A stretch of DNA of 21,232 nucleotides from Lewinellaceae bacterium (GTDB lineage Bacteria > Bacteroidota > Bacteroidia > Chitinophagales > Saprospiraceae), in NCBI GenBank assembly GCA_020636325.1, contig JACJYC010000030.1:1-21232 (forward strand), in the 5' to 3' direction. The notes beneath the pieces are model-generated. The model was not told where the DNA came from. It did not search any database and worked only from the letters and a program-made list of their open reading frames with translations. This document shows positions 8,088 to 16,341 of the stretch, in pieces; within the stretch, counting starts at the first letter, position 1, and each line of letters starts with the position of its first letter. The translations under genes and the position numbers were made by a program.

Positions 8088-9104
8088 ATGCCGACCATCC
8101 ACCTCCGCCTCACCCAAACCGCCTACATCTTCCAGACCGGCAATGAACTTGAGCTGTCACACGCCACTATTGAAGGTTTATTCTACGGGGAGAAGGTAAC
8201 CGGCTACGCAATCCCCGATACCGGCGACGGCACGCCCGGCATCCTGCCCGCCGATTTTGCAGAAGTGATCCCGCCTCCCGAACCGGCCGAAGCCTACTAC
8301 GGAAAATGCCTCCTGACCCAGGTGACCAATTTTTATCCGGAAGGAACAGGCGACAACGCCAGCGGGGAAACCGAGATCGGCATTGTCCGGAAAGAACAGG
8401 TGCGGGTCATCCATTATCCCGATTGTCAGCAACTGGTGTTCCATATGCCGCGTTACGCCTGGGACGCCGGTCAACTCCGGCTGATGGACGCGGTTAGCGG
8501 TACCGCATTATCCTCATCAAAGGTTTCGGACCGGCTGAGCGGCGGCACCATGATCATCTGGGATACGCTGCCCCTCAAGCCCGGTTTTTACACCATTGAG
8601 GCCGACTGGCCCGACGGGTGGACCCACCGGATCCGGTTCATCAAGATGATCCCCGGGTACCCGCAGGAAGCCTACAGTCATCCGCCGGGTAACGTGCGCA
8701 TGGTCCAGGATGACCATACCTATCGCCTGTTCGATTCCAATGGGGTGGAGATCCGCTCCGGCATGGAGGACCTGCGTCAGCAGATATTGGACAAGATCAC
8801 CGGTTCGGGGCGCCGGTTGGAATACGAGCAATCCGGCCGGGCCGGGATCATCACTTACTGCGAGCAGGACCTTCGCATTGCGTTTGACTGGGAATTCGCG
8901 GCCGGAAACAGCGTAGTGTACATCTTCGTCCCCAACCCCGGCCAATGGGAGGCCGCCACCCATACCCCGCTGACCCGCCGTGAGGAGATTCTGGACTTCG
9001 TGGGCGCCCAGGTCGTCCGCGACAAGGCCCCCGGCTGCACCTACCGGATCGAAGACGGTTGGATTGATGTATTTAGTCGTAAGTCGGCCAGTCGTAAGTC
9101 GTAA
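8088..9104 (+). CDS. Unrecognised 338-aa protein
   Basis: I do not recognise a family. The protein has no signal peptide or membrane segment and looks like a cytoplasmic alpha/beta protein in two halves. The first is rich in short beta-like strands (QLVFHMPRYAWDAGQLRLMD, PGFYTIEADWPDGWTHRIRF). The second begins near DLRQQILDKITGSGRRLEYE and has an aspartate/tryptophan-rich core (LRIAFDWEFAAGNSVVYIF). ATG 8088 is preferred over TTG 8037 or ATG 8046. A -7-like TATTTTG lies at 8029-8035, so transcription would begin near 8042. The last residues, SRKSASRKS, are encoded by the intergenic repeat at 9075-9129, which also supplies the stop codon; the ancestral C-terminus probably ended near residue 329. 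It is divergent from the small-protein/HTH pair. Confidence 0.7.
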   Translation: MPTIHLRLTQTAYIFQTGNELELSHATIEGLFYGEKVTGYAIPDTGDGTPGILPADFAEVIPPPEPAEAYYGKCLLTQVTNFYPEGTGDNASGETEIGIVRKEQVRVIHYPDCQQLVFHMPRYAWDAGQLRLMDAVSGTALSSSKVSDRLSGGTMIIWDTLPLKPGFYTIEADWPDGWTHRIRFIKMIPGYPQEAYSHPPGNVRMVQDDHTYRLFDSNGVEIRSGMEDLRQQILDKITGSGRRLEYEQSGRAGIITYCEQDLRIAFDWEFAAGNSVVYIFVPNPGQWEAATHTPLTRREEILDFVGAQVVRDKAPGCTYRIEDGWIDVFSRKSASRKS

Positions 9105-9129
9105 GTCCCCCAATGGGCTCATTTACGAC
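9075..9129. repeat. GTCGTAAGTC-type intergenic repeat, copy 1
   Basis: AGTCGTAAGTC occurs at 9075-9085 and 9090-9100 with a partial third unit to 9107. It is followed by CCCCCAATGGGCTCA and an inverted remnant TTTACGAC (9122-9129). The block shares order and orientation with copy 2 at 9533-9590 (CCCCAA, then GGC, then CTCA or CCCA, then the inverted arm). It overlaps the end of the upstream coding region. Confidence 0.7.
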
Positions 9130-9279
9130 GGAGGTTTCGCGTATAAAACTCCAGGGAGGTTCTACCTCCACGCTCCAAATTGATCCCTTCTGAATTCGTT
9201 GTCGGACGAGACCGTATTTTTAAGACACGAAGTCATTCCGGTTGCCAAACCATTCTGGTTCGGCTTGTATTTTCACCAT

Positions 9280-9374
9280 ATAAGGCACATGAGTTCACAT
9301 CAGTTTTTCATGGCAATTGCGCAAAGGCGCAATTACAATGGGTCCTTCTTATGTGTTCTTATGATTCTGATGTG
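9280..9374. repeat. Palindromic repeat related to the 6228-6447 element
   Basis: The core is the 8-bp hairpin AATTGCGC (9315-9322), loop AAAG, GCGCAATT (9327-9334). An outer inverted pair CACATCAG / CTGATGTG lies at 9296-9303 and 9367-9374. To the right of the core, GGTCCTTCTTATGTGTTCTT matches the element at 6228-6447 (GGTCCTGCTTATGTGTTCTA), and on the left ATAAGGCACAT recurs in inverted form at the window's right end. Together with the two GTCGTAAGTC blocks it makes up the recognisable content of the geneless stretch 9105-9586; I see no gene there. Confidence 0.6.
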
Positions 9375-9532
9375 GTAAAAATAAGCCTTGGTTTCAAAAT
9401 AACGATGGTTCATTCAAATCTGCGTTATTAGCAATGCCCTGTTCAGGCAATTATCAGAAAATGCCCACTTTGACTTCACTTGGAAGTTGGTGAATGATCG
9501 GTGAAGTAAAGTTATCCTTATGCGAAATGATC

Positions 9533-9590
9533 GTCAGTAAGTCGTAAATACCCCAACAGGCCCACTGACGACTTACTGACTTACGACTAA
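9533..9590. repeat. GTCGTAAGTC-type repeat, copy 2, with 13-bp hairpin
   Basis: GTCAGTAAGTCGT (9533-9545) and ACGACTTACTGAC (9568-9580) are perfect 13-bp inverted arms around a 22-base spacer containing CCCCAACAGGCCCA. A further TTACGACT follows at 9581-9588 and touches the stop codon of the peptidase gene. Being just beyond that stop, the hairpin could act as a terminator for the minus-strand gene, but there is no U-run. Confidence 0.65.
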
Positions 9591-11071
9591 TACTTAGCCG
9601 GAGCGCCCTTAACCGGCAGCGTTGCCCGGATAAACTCCCGCAAATGCTCATTGGCGGATTCAAGGTCTTCTTTGCGCAGGTACATCATGTGCCCGCTCCG
9701 GTAACCCTTGAAGCTGAGGCGGTCCTTCATCTTGCCGCTGGGGTCGAGGTGCCACATGCTGTATTTGGCATTGAAATAGGTGCAGGCCCCGTCGTAGTAT
9801 CCCGACTGGATCATGACCTTCAGATACGGGTTCTGGGCCATGGCCTGGCGCAGGTTGTCGCCGGTGCGGTCGCCGTTGCGGTCCCAGGGGTTGACCGGCC
9901 CGAACATATTGTACTTGATGTCCGTCTTGTAGTTGAGGTGTTCGCGGAAATAGTAGTTGATCGCCGGGGTGAAGGAATGCAGCCAGGAGGTCAGTTCGGC
10001 GTTGTAATCGGGGCGTTCGCCGGCATCTTCCCGGTCGATGCCCAGGTACCGCGAATCGAGGCGGCCGACGGTGAATCCGCCTTCATCCCGGAGGAGGTCC
10101 TTCCAGAAAAAGTTGGTGGGCACGTCGAGGTTATGTTGCAGGATCACGGTCTCCGACAGGCCCGAGTAGTAGGCCATTTTACGGGCGATCTCCGCTTTCC
10201 GCGCCTCGTCCAGGAAACCGCCCAGGGCCATGGCCGGCAGCAATTCGTTCAGGGTATAGGCCTCCACTTCCGGCAGCAGGTCTTTTTCCAGGTCCTTGGC
10301 CTGCAGTTCGGGGCTGAGCGCTTTGTGGAACCAGGCGGCGGCTGCGAAATACGGCAACCGGTTGGCCGCTTCCACGGGTCCGTCGCGTTTGATGCCCAGG
10401 TCGGTCGGCGAAACGAGGACCACGCCGTTGAGGTACATCCACTGGGCGTTCTGCAGTTCGAGCGCCAGGCCGGACACCCGGGTCGTGCCGTAACTTTCGC
10501 CGATCAGGTACTTGGGTGAGCGCCAGCGGCTCTTGCGGGTCACGAAGGTATTCACCCATTCCGCCAGGTATTTGATGTCGGCGTTGACCCCGAAGAAATC
10601 CGACTTTTTGGCCTCTTTGTCCAGGATGCGGGAATACCCCGTGTTCACCGGATTGACATACACGATATCGGCCACATCCAGGATGGAATACGGGTTTTCG
10701 CGAATGCCGTACGGTTGAACGGGGTAGCCTTCGTCATCGATCTCCAGCATGCGCGGGCCGGTGTAGGCAATGTGCATCCAGACGGAGGCCGAGCCGGGCC
10801 CGCCGTTGAAAGAGATCACCAGGGGGCGGGAAGCGCGGTCCTTGACATCCGTCCGTTCGTAATAGGTGTAGAACAGGGCAGCGACGGGTTTACCTTCCTC
10901 ATTCCATACGGGCTGCGTGCCGCAACTGGCGGTATAGGGCACTTTCTGCCCTTTGATGGTGACATCGTGACTGGTGGTCACTTCCGATTCCGGTTCGAGT
11001 TTGCGGTCTTGCGCGTTGAGGGCCGTGCAGGCAATGAGCAGGCAAAAGGTGGTTAGTATCCGGGTTTTCAT
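9587..11071 (-). CDS. S10 family serine carboxypeptidase-like protein
   Basis: Predicted exported peptidase of 494 residues that would remove C-terminal amino acids. A signal peptide (MKTRILTTFCLLIACTALNA) ends at about residue 20. Family motifs are in order: NGGPGSAS at 89-96 (oxyanion region), GESYGTTR with the nucleophile Ser at 193, an Asp at about 427 in QSGYYDGACTYFN, and a His at 461 in RSGHMMYLR. So Ser-Asp-His, the S10 triad, is complete. ATG 11071 is chosen because the signal peptide begins there; a start at 11131 would add 20 non-hydrophobic residues. No T9SS sorting domain is seen, so the periplasm is the likely location. It lies 208 bp downstream of the type B surface protein on the same strand, with no gene between. 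Confidence 0.9.
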   Translation of the reverse strand: MKTRILTTFCLLIACTALNAQDRKLEPESEVTTSHDVTIKGQKVPYTASCGTQPVWNEEGKPVAALFYTYYERTDVKDRASRPLVISFNGGPGSASVWMHIAYTGPRMLEIDDEGYPVQPYGIRENPYSILDVADIVYVNPVNTGYSRILDKEAKKSDFFGVNADIKYLAEWVNTFVTRKSRWRSPKYLIGESYGTTRVSGLALELQNAQWMYLNGVVLVSPTDLGIKRDGPVEAANRLPYFAAAAWFHKALSPELQAKDLEKDLLPEVEAYTLNELLPAMALGGFLDEARKAEIARKMAYYSGLSETVILQHNLDVPTNFFWKDLLRDEGGFTVGRLDSRYLGIDREDAGERPDYNAELTSWLHSFTPAINYYFREHLNYKTDIKYNMFGPVNPWDRNGDRTGDNLRQAMAQNPYLKVMIQSGYYDGACTYFNAKYSMWHLDPSGKMKDRLSFKGYRSGHMMYLRKEDLESANEHLREFIRATLPVKGAPAKY

Positions 11072-11279
11072 GCAGGAATATGTTTTGAGTTTTTGATACT
11101 GGTTCGGGGTGAAGATAGGAAATCGGTGCAAGTTGCGGATCTATAAAATCCATATCGCCGGCACGAACATATTGATGGAGCCCCTGCCGAAGGGATATTC
11201 CTGTCGGTCGAAGAAGAATGGTATTATCAAAAATGAATCTCACCAAATCCGGCAAACGCTCCATCAGGCGCCTGCATTG

Positions 11280-12524
11280 CTACCTTATCAGCACCACCTC
11301 TCCCCCATCCGTAATCCGCTGGACCTCATCCTGGACCAGCAATTCGTATTGCATCGTCCAGACATAAACACCCGTGCCAAGCTCGCGACCGTGCGCCATG
11401 CCTTCCCAGCCCGCCCCCAGTTGATGGGTCTCGAAAAGCTTTGTTCCCCAACGGTCGAAGATCTGCAGGGAAAAATTTTGGATCGGATAAGGCGAATTGA
11501 TAAAGGGCGCGAAAGTATCATTCACACCATCCCGGTTGGGCGAAAAGGCATTGGGCACGTAGGTGTCCGGCGCACAGTCTGTCAGCGCTATGGTGAGTTT
11601 TACAGGGAAGGAGGTACAGGGCAATTTTGCGGTAATCTCGTAACTGCCTTGCGCTGATAAGCTCCGTTGCGCCCCCGAAAAGCCGTCTGCCCAGTCAAAA
11701 ACGACGGGTACTTCTGGCGGCACCCCGGCCAGTTCGCGAAGATCGACGTCAAACGTTTTCCCCCCGCAACTGCTGAAGATGGTATCAATTCTATCCGGTA
11801 CCGGATACAGGATCAATTGGTCCAGATCAAAATGATAGATGAGGTAGTTTAGCGCATCCCCGCTCTCCCGAAATACACAAGGAGGGCTCATATTGACTGC
11901 GCCCCGATTCAGGGAGATGCCAAAATCACTATGATCGCCTTCAGCCGTAAAACATTGATTGAAGGGCACCCATCCCCCCGGTTCCGATCCCTGCAATTCC
12001 GGTGATGAGAAAGTGAAGTCTGCCGGCCGGCCGATAAATTCCGTCGGGTAGAGGAAATCCTGATCGCCAAAATAAACCTGCACCTGCCTGGGCGGGTCGG
12101 TATCACAAACCCGCAGCGAATCGGGGATGCGGTGCCAGAGCCCACGGTTGCGGGCATTAAACTGCAGGTAGTATTCCCGGCCGGCCCGAATCGGTGTCGT
12201 CAACTTCACACCCATGGCCACCGAGCTGTACACCCCGTCCACAAAAAGCTGCCCGGTCAGGCCGACGGTGTTCAGGCCGTCCACGGGCAGTGCCGAGGGA
12301 TTATAAAAATGCCAGACAGCGGGATCGTACGGGCATCCGCGGGTAATCAGGTGCGGGGTATCGTAAGAATACCAATCGCTGACCAGTTGGAAACCCGATA
12401 TGGGGTTGTCGGCACAGGTGAAGCTCGACATAGTTTCAAAATTACCGTTGGGAATGATGTTCTGGGCCTGGCTAAACCTTGCAAACAGGCAAGTAAACCA
12501 TAGGAGCAGACATGATCTGGACAT
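11280..12524 (-). CDS. Secreted surface protein with T9SS type B (CHU_C) sorting domain
   Basis: A 414-residue exported protein. It has a signal peptide (SCLLLWFTCLFARFSQA) and an N-terminal beta-rich domain opening IIPNGNFETMSSF, common in secreted Bacteroidota proteins that begin with a carbohydrate-binding-like or jelly-roll fold. There is a middle region with several cysteines, and a C-terminal ~90-residue gliding-motility-type domain. The last contains YVPNAFSPNRDGVNDTFAPF, then LQIFDRWGTKLFET, then WEG and GTGVYVWTMQY, which identify the type B sorting domain. Attachment to or release from the outer surface through T9SS is expected. The substrate is unknown. It precedes the peptidase gene on the same strand; a shared transcript is possible given the 208-bp gap but not shown. 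Confidence 0.85.
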   Translation of the reverse strand: MSRSCLLLWFTCLFARFSQAQNIIPNGNFETMSSFTCADNPISGFQLVSDWYSYDTPHLITRGCPYDPAVWHFYNPSALPVDGLNTVGLTGQLFVDGVYSSVAMGVKLTTPIRAGREYYLQFNARNRGLWHRIPDSLRVCDTDPPRQVQVYFGDQDFLYPTEFIGRPADFTFSSPELQGSEPGGWVPFNQCFTAEGDHSDFGISLNRGAVNMSPPCVFRESGDALNYLIYHFDLDQLILYPVPDRIDTIFSSCGGKTFDVDLRELAGVPPEVPVVFDWADGFSGAQRSLSAQGSYEITAKLPCTSFPVKLTIALTDCAPDTYVPNAFSPNRDGVNDTFAPFINSPYPIQNFSLQIFDRWGTKLFETHQLGAGWEGMAHGRELGTGVYVWTMQYELLVQDEVQRITDGGEVVLIR

Positions 12525-12599
12525 ATTGTTTTGCTATTACGGTGAATCAGGGTCAAAATAAGAAAAAATCTATATTTTGGAACTTCACAATTGGGTAGA

Positions 12600-12706
12600 G
12601 ACCGTTCAATAAAGTGTTTTCGCGCCAAGATGCAAAGACGCAAAGCTTTGATTTTCATCACGCTGCGCGCGTTTAAAATCCAGTTGACACAAAATCCTGA
12701 ACGGTC
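12600..12706. repeat. Intergenic palindromic repeat with CGCAAAG motif
   Basis: Inverted 9-bp ends GACCGTTCA (12600-12608) and TGAACGGTC (12698-12706) enclose GCGCCAAGATGCAAAGACGC and a perfect palindrome CAAAGCTTTG (12641-12650). The 'GCCAAG-GCAAAGACGCAAAG' text is a form I associate with dispersed repeats in many bacteria. It occupies the 378-bp geneless stretch 12525-12902 between divergent genes. That stretch also contains a small hairpin GTATAG / CTATAC (12732-12737, 12746-12751). I see no convincing gene there. Confidence 0.5.
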
Positions 12707-12902
12707 CCATTGGGTATGCCGCTATGCTGCTGTATAGAACATCGTCTATACCAAAAAATTCATCCGATTCAATCAACTTAAAAATGAAATCCTCACCATT
12801 TTCGCCATTTTCCCTACCTTCATCGAGAAAATTAGCAAGATCAATCCGTTTCACACAACTTGGGGTTATGTGTCAGCCTAATCCATTGAACACAACAAAA
12901 TC

Positions 12903-13487
12903 ATGAAAGAACGCCAACCCCATCAGGACCAACGTTACATCGAGGCCCTTTTAAACAACGACGAACGCCTGATCCGGGAAATCTATGAACAGCATTCGCA
13001 GGCCATCCTGCGCTACGTCCACCAAAACAACGGCAACGAAGAAGACGCCCGCGACCTGTTCCAGCAAGGCCTGATCGCCGTCCTGCGCCGGGCCCGGCAA
13101 GGAGATTTCACGCTCACCTGCCCGTTCGGCGGTTATTTGTTCATCGTCTGTAAGTCGCTTTGGATCAACGAGCTCGAAAAAAGGAAGCGGCATAGGGTAA
13201 CAAGCCTCGACGATGACGGATATAACAAGGAAGCAGGAGAAGATACGTTCGCACAAGCCGAAGAAACCCTGAGCGAAAACCAGAAATTCGAACGTTATCA
13301 GCAAGCCTTGGATTCGCTTGGCGAAGACTGCCGACAACTCATTAAGCTTCCCCTAAAAGGCCATTCATTATCAGAAGTTGCCGAACTAATGGGCATCACC
13401 TACGGCTATGCCCGTAAGAGACGGTGTCAGTGTATGGACAAGCTGGTCACTGCTGTGCAAACCGGCGCAAAAAAGGAATCGATATGA
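12903..13487 (+). CDS. ECF-type RNA polymerase sigma factor
   Basis: A 194-residue sigma-70-family protein of the extracytoplasmic-function group, recruiting RNA polymerase to a specific promoter set. Region 2 spans about 25-97: EIYEQHSQAILRYV, then EEDARDLFQQGLIAVLRRA, then the basic end WINELEKRKR. Region 4 spans about 135-183, with SLSEVAELMGITYGYARKRR as the helix-turn-helix. The linker of about 40 acidic residues is longer than in many ECF factors. It is the first gene of a pair: its TGA overlaps the ATG of the next gene (ATGA), so the two are probably translated together. Which genes it controls cannot be seen. Confidence 0.9.
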   Translation: MKERQPHQDQRYIEALLNNDERLIREIYEQHSQAILRYVHQNNGNEEDARDLFQQGLIAVLRRARQGDFTLTCPFGGYLFIVCKSLWINELEKRKRHRVTSLDDDGYNKEAGEDTFAQAEETLSENQKFERYQQALDSLGEDCRQLIKLPLKGHSLSEVAELMGITYGYARKRRCQCMDKLVTAVQTGAKKESI

Positions 13488-14242
13488 CAAACTACTACGA
13501 ATGGATCACAGATTACTTATCCGGTGAGTTGGAAGAAAAGGACAAACAGGCTTTCGAGGCCGCGCTGCGGCAGGATCAGCAACTGGCAGACCAGGTAGAG
13601 GCCTACCGCAAAACCCTCGCAGACCTCTCCGTACTCGTTGAACTGGAATCCGCCGAAACCGAACTGAAGGCCACCCTGGAAAAAACCGGCCGCGATTTTT
13701 TTTTAAAGGAAGAAACACCCGTTGTCCGCATGCCGTTCTACCGGACCCGCTTCTTCCAACTGGCCGCCGCCGCTGCCGTACTGCTGCTCATCGCATTTGC
13801 CGTTTTCGGGCCGAAAAAAAATAACCTTCCGGCGCCCGTCTACGCCAATTATGCCCACCACTACCCCGCTTCCTTTACCGTAATGGGCGCCAATGAGGAG
13901 CTCCTGACCAAAGCCGAACAAGCCTTTAACCAACAGGATTATGCCGCCGCAGGCGACAACCTCCAGGCCTACCTGCAGGACAACCCGGACCATTCCGAAG
14001 CCGCCCTCTATCTCGGGATCTGCCGAATGGAACAGGGCCGTTCGTCCGAAGCGAATTCCTTGTTCAAGCAATTGCTCAACCATCCGAGCTACCAGAATGA
14101 AGCCCGCTGGAACCTTGCCCTGCTGGCCCTGAAAAACAACAACAAGGAGGAGTGCGCAGAATGGCTGAGCAATATCCCGGAAGGCGCCGACCGCCATGCG
14201 GAGGCTCAAAAACTGCTCAAAGCTTTGGGCCGGCCGAATTGA
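13484..14242 (+). CDS. Membrane protein with TPR-like C-terminus, putative anti-sigma factor
   Basis: A 252-residue protein. The N-terminal ~60 residues (EWITDYLSGELEEKDKQAFE) resemble the cytoplasmic domain of Bacteroidota anti-sigma factors, without the zinc-binding HxxxCxxC motif. A single membrane helix lies at about 91-109. The periplasmic part (about 138-250) is TPR-like: KAEQAFNQQDYAAAGDNLQA, then AALYLGICRMEQGRSSEANS, then RWNLALLALKNNNKEECAEW. The layout fits a sigma-binding cytoplasmic domain joined to a protein-protein sensing domain outside the inner membrane. ATG 13484 is chosen because it overlaps the sigma stop in ATGA; a frame-compatible start at 13424 lies inside the sigma gene. 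The anti-sigma role is inferred from position and architecture. Confidence 0.75.
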   Translation: MTNYYEWITDYLSGELEEKDKQAFEAALRQDQQLADQVEAYRKTLADLSVLVELESAETELKATLEKTGRDFFLKEETPVVRMPFYRTRFFQLAAAAAVLLLIAFAVFGPKKNNLPAPVYANYAHHYPASFTVMGANEELLTKAEQAFNQQDYAAAGDNLQAYLQDNPDHSEAALYLGICRMEQGRSSEANSLFKQLLNHPSYQNEARWNLALLALKNNNKEECAEWLSNIPEGADRHAEAQKLLKALGRPN

Positions 14243-14323
14243 ACTGATTTTGCAGCGGTAATAAATTTATCTTATTTTCAATAAAATTATTTCAATTTCA
14301 AAGGTATATTTATTCATTTTTTT

Positions 14324-14331
14324 TACATTTG
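14324..14331 (+). promoter_or_regulatory. Candidate -7 element for the histidine kinase gene
   Basis: TACATTTG matches the Bacteroidota -7 consensus TAnnTTTG exactly and lies in an AT-rich 139-bp gap, 50 bp before the kinase start. No clear TTG -33 box is seen upstream, so confidence is limited. Confidence 0.35.
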
Positions 14332-14381
14332 TCCTGGTCACCAATCCTGCCGCTTACACGCTATAAACCAGACTGAAGGCA

Positions 14382-16199
14382 ATGCCGCTGTATGCAATAA
14401 TCACTTTATTGAGTGCGGTTGTTATTTTGCTGGCCGGATTCAGGATCTACCTGATGGAAAGGAACAACGCAGCCTACCAGGCCTTCGGGCTTGTTTGCGT
14501 CAACCTTTCCTGGATGTGCTTTTGCTGGTACGAAATGGAGCAAACCGGCGATCTGGCCACCGCGCAATTCTACAGGAAGCTGCAGTTCGTCTGGGCGCTC
14601 AACAATCCCTTATTGGTGTACGGCAGCTGGCGCCTGGCGGAAATGCACCAGAAAAGGATATCCCCCTGGATCTATACGCCGTTCTTCACACTCATTATCC
14701 TGCCGGGTATCTATTTCGCTTATCTTGAACTGTTCACGCCCAACGGCCACGGCGCCGTCACCCTGCTGCAGAACGGGCGTTGGGGATTGGATATCAAAGG
14801 CGATGTCTATACCTACCTTCGCGGCATCTGGACCATTCTGATCATGGGTTCCTGCCTTTTTTTAATTTATCAGGTCTACAGAAAAGAGCGCATTCCCAAA
14901 AAGAAGCGATGGCTTGCCCTGCTGCTGCTGTTTTTTGCCTTTGTCATCGTGAGCACGGTCTCCAAAAACTATATTCTGCCGCTCCAGGGCAAGTCGCAGC
15001 CCCTCAACGAATCCGTCAATTTTGCACTGGCCATCCTGGTCATGGGCTGGGGCGTTTCCGACTTCAGGCTGTTCGAATTAAAACCCGAGTCCACCTTTGA
15101 GCTGGTTACCGGCGCCATGACCAATATGCTCATCCTCGTGGATCAGGACCTGTTCATCAAAAAGATCAACCCGTCAACCGAGGCCTTTTTTAACCTACCG
15201 GAAAAGGAAGTCCGCAGCCAGCCGCTGTCGTTGCTGGTCGGCAAAAAAGCCGTTTCGGAACTGTTCGACAACCTGGATCCGACCCAAAAACATACCGAAC
15301 AGGAAATCGGATTTGACCGCGGTGATGAAACCGCCACTTTTCTGGTTACGCTGTCGACCATTTTTTCCAAACGCGGCAAAGTGCGGGGGTACGCCCTGGT
15401 CAGCACCGATCTGACGCCCTACTATGCAGCCATGGAAAAGGTGCAGGAATACAACGTCAAACTGGAATCTTCCAATAAGGCCCTGGAGCGCTTCGCCTAC
15501 GCCGCCTCCCACGACATGAAAGAACCCCTGCGCACCATCGGCGGCTTTGCAGGGTTGTTGAAGCAGGAAGCCTACCTGACCGCCAACCTCAATATCCAGG
15601 AATATGTCGGCTTTATCGACCAGGGTGTCAGGCGAATGGACGCCATCATCAAGTCCTTGTTGGAGCTTTCCCGGTTAAATGAAGAAAATCCTGCCTGCCA
15701 GCTGATCGATCTCAATGTGGTCATTACCGAGATCCGGGAAAAACTGCATTCGCTGCTCACCCGGAAAAATGCCCGCATCATCGGCCATAACCTTCCCGAA
15801 ATCTACGGAAACTACGGGCAATTGAGCCTGTTGTTCCAAAACCTGATAGAAAACGGCATTAAGTACAACGAGAGCGCCTCGCCGGAGGTATCCATTACCG
15901 CCCTGGAAGCGCTCAACGGCTACGAATTCTCCATCCGCGACAACGGGATCGGCATCAACCCCATCTACAAGGACCAGATCTTCCTGATGTTCAAACGCCT
16001 CCACTCCTGGGCCGAATACGAAGGGACAGGCATGGGGCTGGCCATCTGCAAAAAGATCATCGATCACCTCGACGGCCGGATCTGGCTGGAACCCGGCAAT
16101 GCCGAAGGTTCAACCTTCAAACTGTGGATTCCTGAAAAAAAGGCGGACGGCCCTTCTTCTTCCAAAACACAACCTGGTTTTGTTGTTGTTAAGTCCTAA
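14382..16199 (+). CDS. Orphan membrane-bound sensor histidine kinase (7TM-type input, PAS, HisKA, HATPase)
   Basis: A 605-residue kinase. The N-terminal ~230 residues hold about seven hydrophobic segments (near 5-20, 34-50, 67-82, 99-116, 146-166, 178-191, 211-227), as in kinases with a 7TM sensor region. A PAS-like domain follows (about 238-345). A HisKA domain has phospho-acceptor His377 in AASHDMKEPLRTI. The ATPase domain has the N box NLIENGIKYN (487-496), the G1 box DNGIG (520-524) and the G2 box GTGMGL (548-553). The EPLR form is the phytochrome-kinase-like subgroup. No response regulator lies nearby, so its partner must be elsewhere. The last ~20 residues after WIPEKKA are low-complexity and probably not part of the fold. 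The signal is unknown. Confidence 0.88.
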   Translation: MPLYAIITLLSAVVILLAGFRIYLMERNNAAYQAFGLVCVNLSWMCFCWYEMEQTGDLATAQFYRKLQFVWALNNPLLVYGSWRLAEMHQKRISPWIYTPFFTLIILPGIYFAYLELFTPNGHGAVTLLQNGRWGLDIKGDVYTYLRGIWTILIMGSCLFLIYQVYRKERIPKKKRWLALLLLFFAFVIVSTVSKNYILPLQGKSQPLNESVNFALAILVMGWGVSDFRLFELKPESTFELVTGAMTNMLILVDQDLFIKKINPSTEAFFNLPEKEVRSQPLSLLVGKKAVSELFDNLDPTQKHTEQEIGFDRGDETATFLVTLSTIFSKRGKVRGYALVSTDLTPYYAAMEKVQEYNVKLESSNKALERFAYAASHDMKEPLRTIGGFAGLLKQEAYLTANLNIQEYVGFIDQGVRRMDAIIKSLLELSRLNEENPACQLIDLNVVITEIREKLHSLLTRKNARIIGHNLPEIYGNYGQLSLLFQNLIENGIKYNESASPEVSITALEALNGYEFSIRDNGIGINPIYKDQIFLMFKRLHSWAEYEGTGMGLAICKKIIDHLDGRIWLEPGNAEGSTFKLWIPEKKADGPSSSKTQPGFVVVKS

Positions 16200-16217
16200 G
16201 CCGGGATTACTAAGCGA

Positions 16218-16237
16218 GCCGGCCCCAAAGGGTCGGC
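16218..16237. terminator. Hairpin between convergent genes
   Basis: GCCGGCCC (16218-16225), loop CAAA, GGGTCGGC (16230-16237) form an 8-bp stem with one G-U pair between the convergent kinase and aromatic operons. No U-run follows on either strand. A near-palindrome GCCTGCC/GGCGGGC lies at 16308-16321, close to the end of the aromatic operon. Either could shape 3' ends; termination is inference. Confidence 0.35.
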
Positions 16238-16341
16238 CGATTGGTAAGCCGGATAGTATTTCTCGCGCAATACTTTCGCCGTGCCCTGGATCGGCTTCTC
16301 AATCCCTGCCTGCCGGCGGGCTTAAGAATCCGGGCGGCGGA

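Noticed and set aside
12606..12854. 82-codon minus-strand frame starting MKRIDLANFLDEGRENGENG
   Set aside because: Its C-terminal half is encoded by the intergenic repeat, the rest matches no family I know, and there is no supporting context. A gene remnant cannot be excluded.
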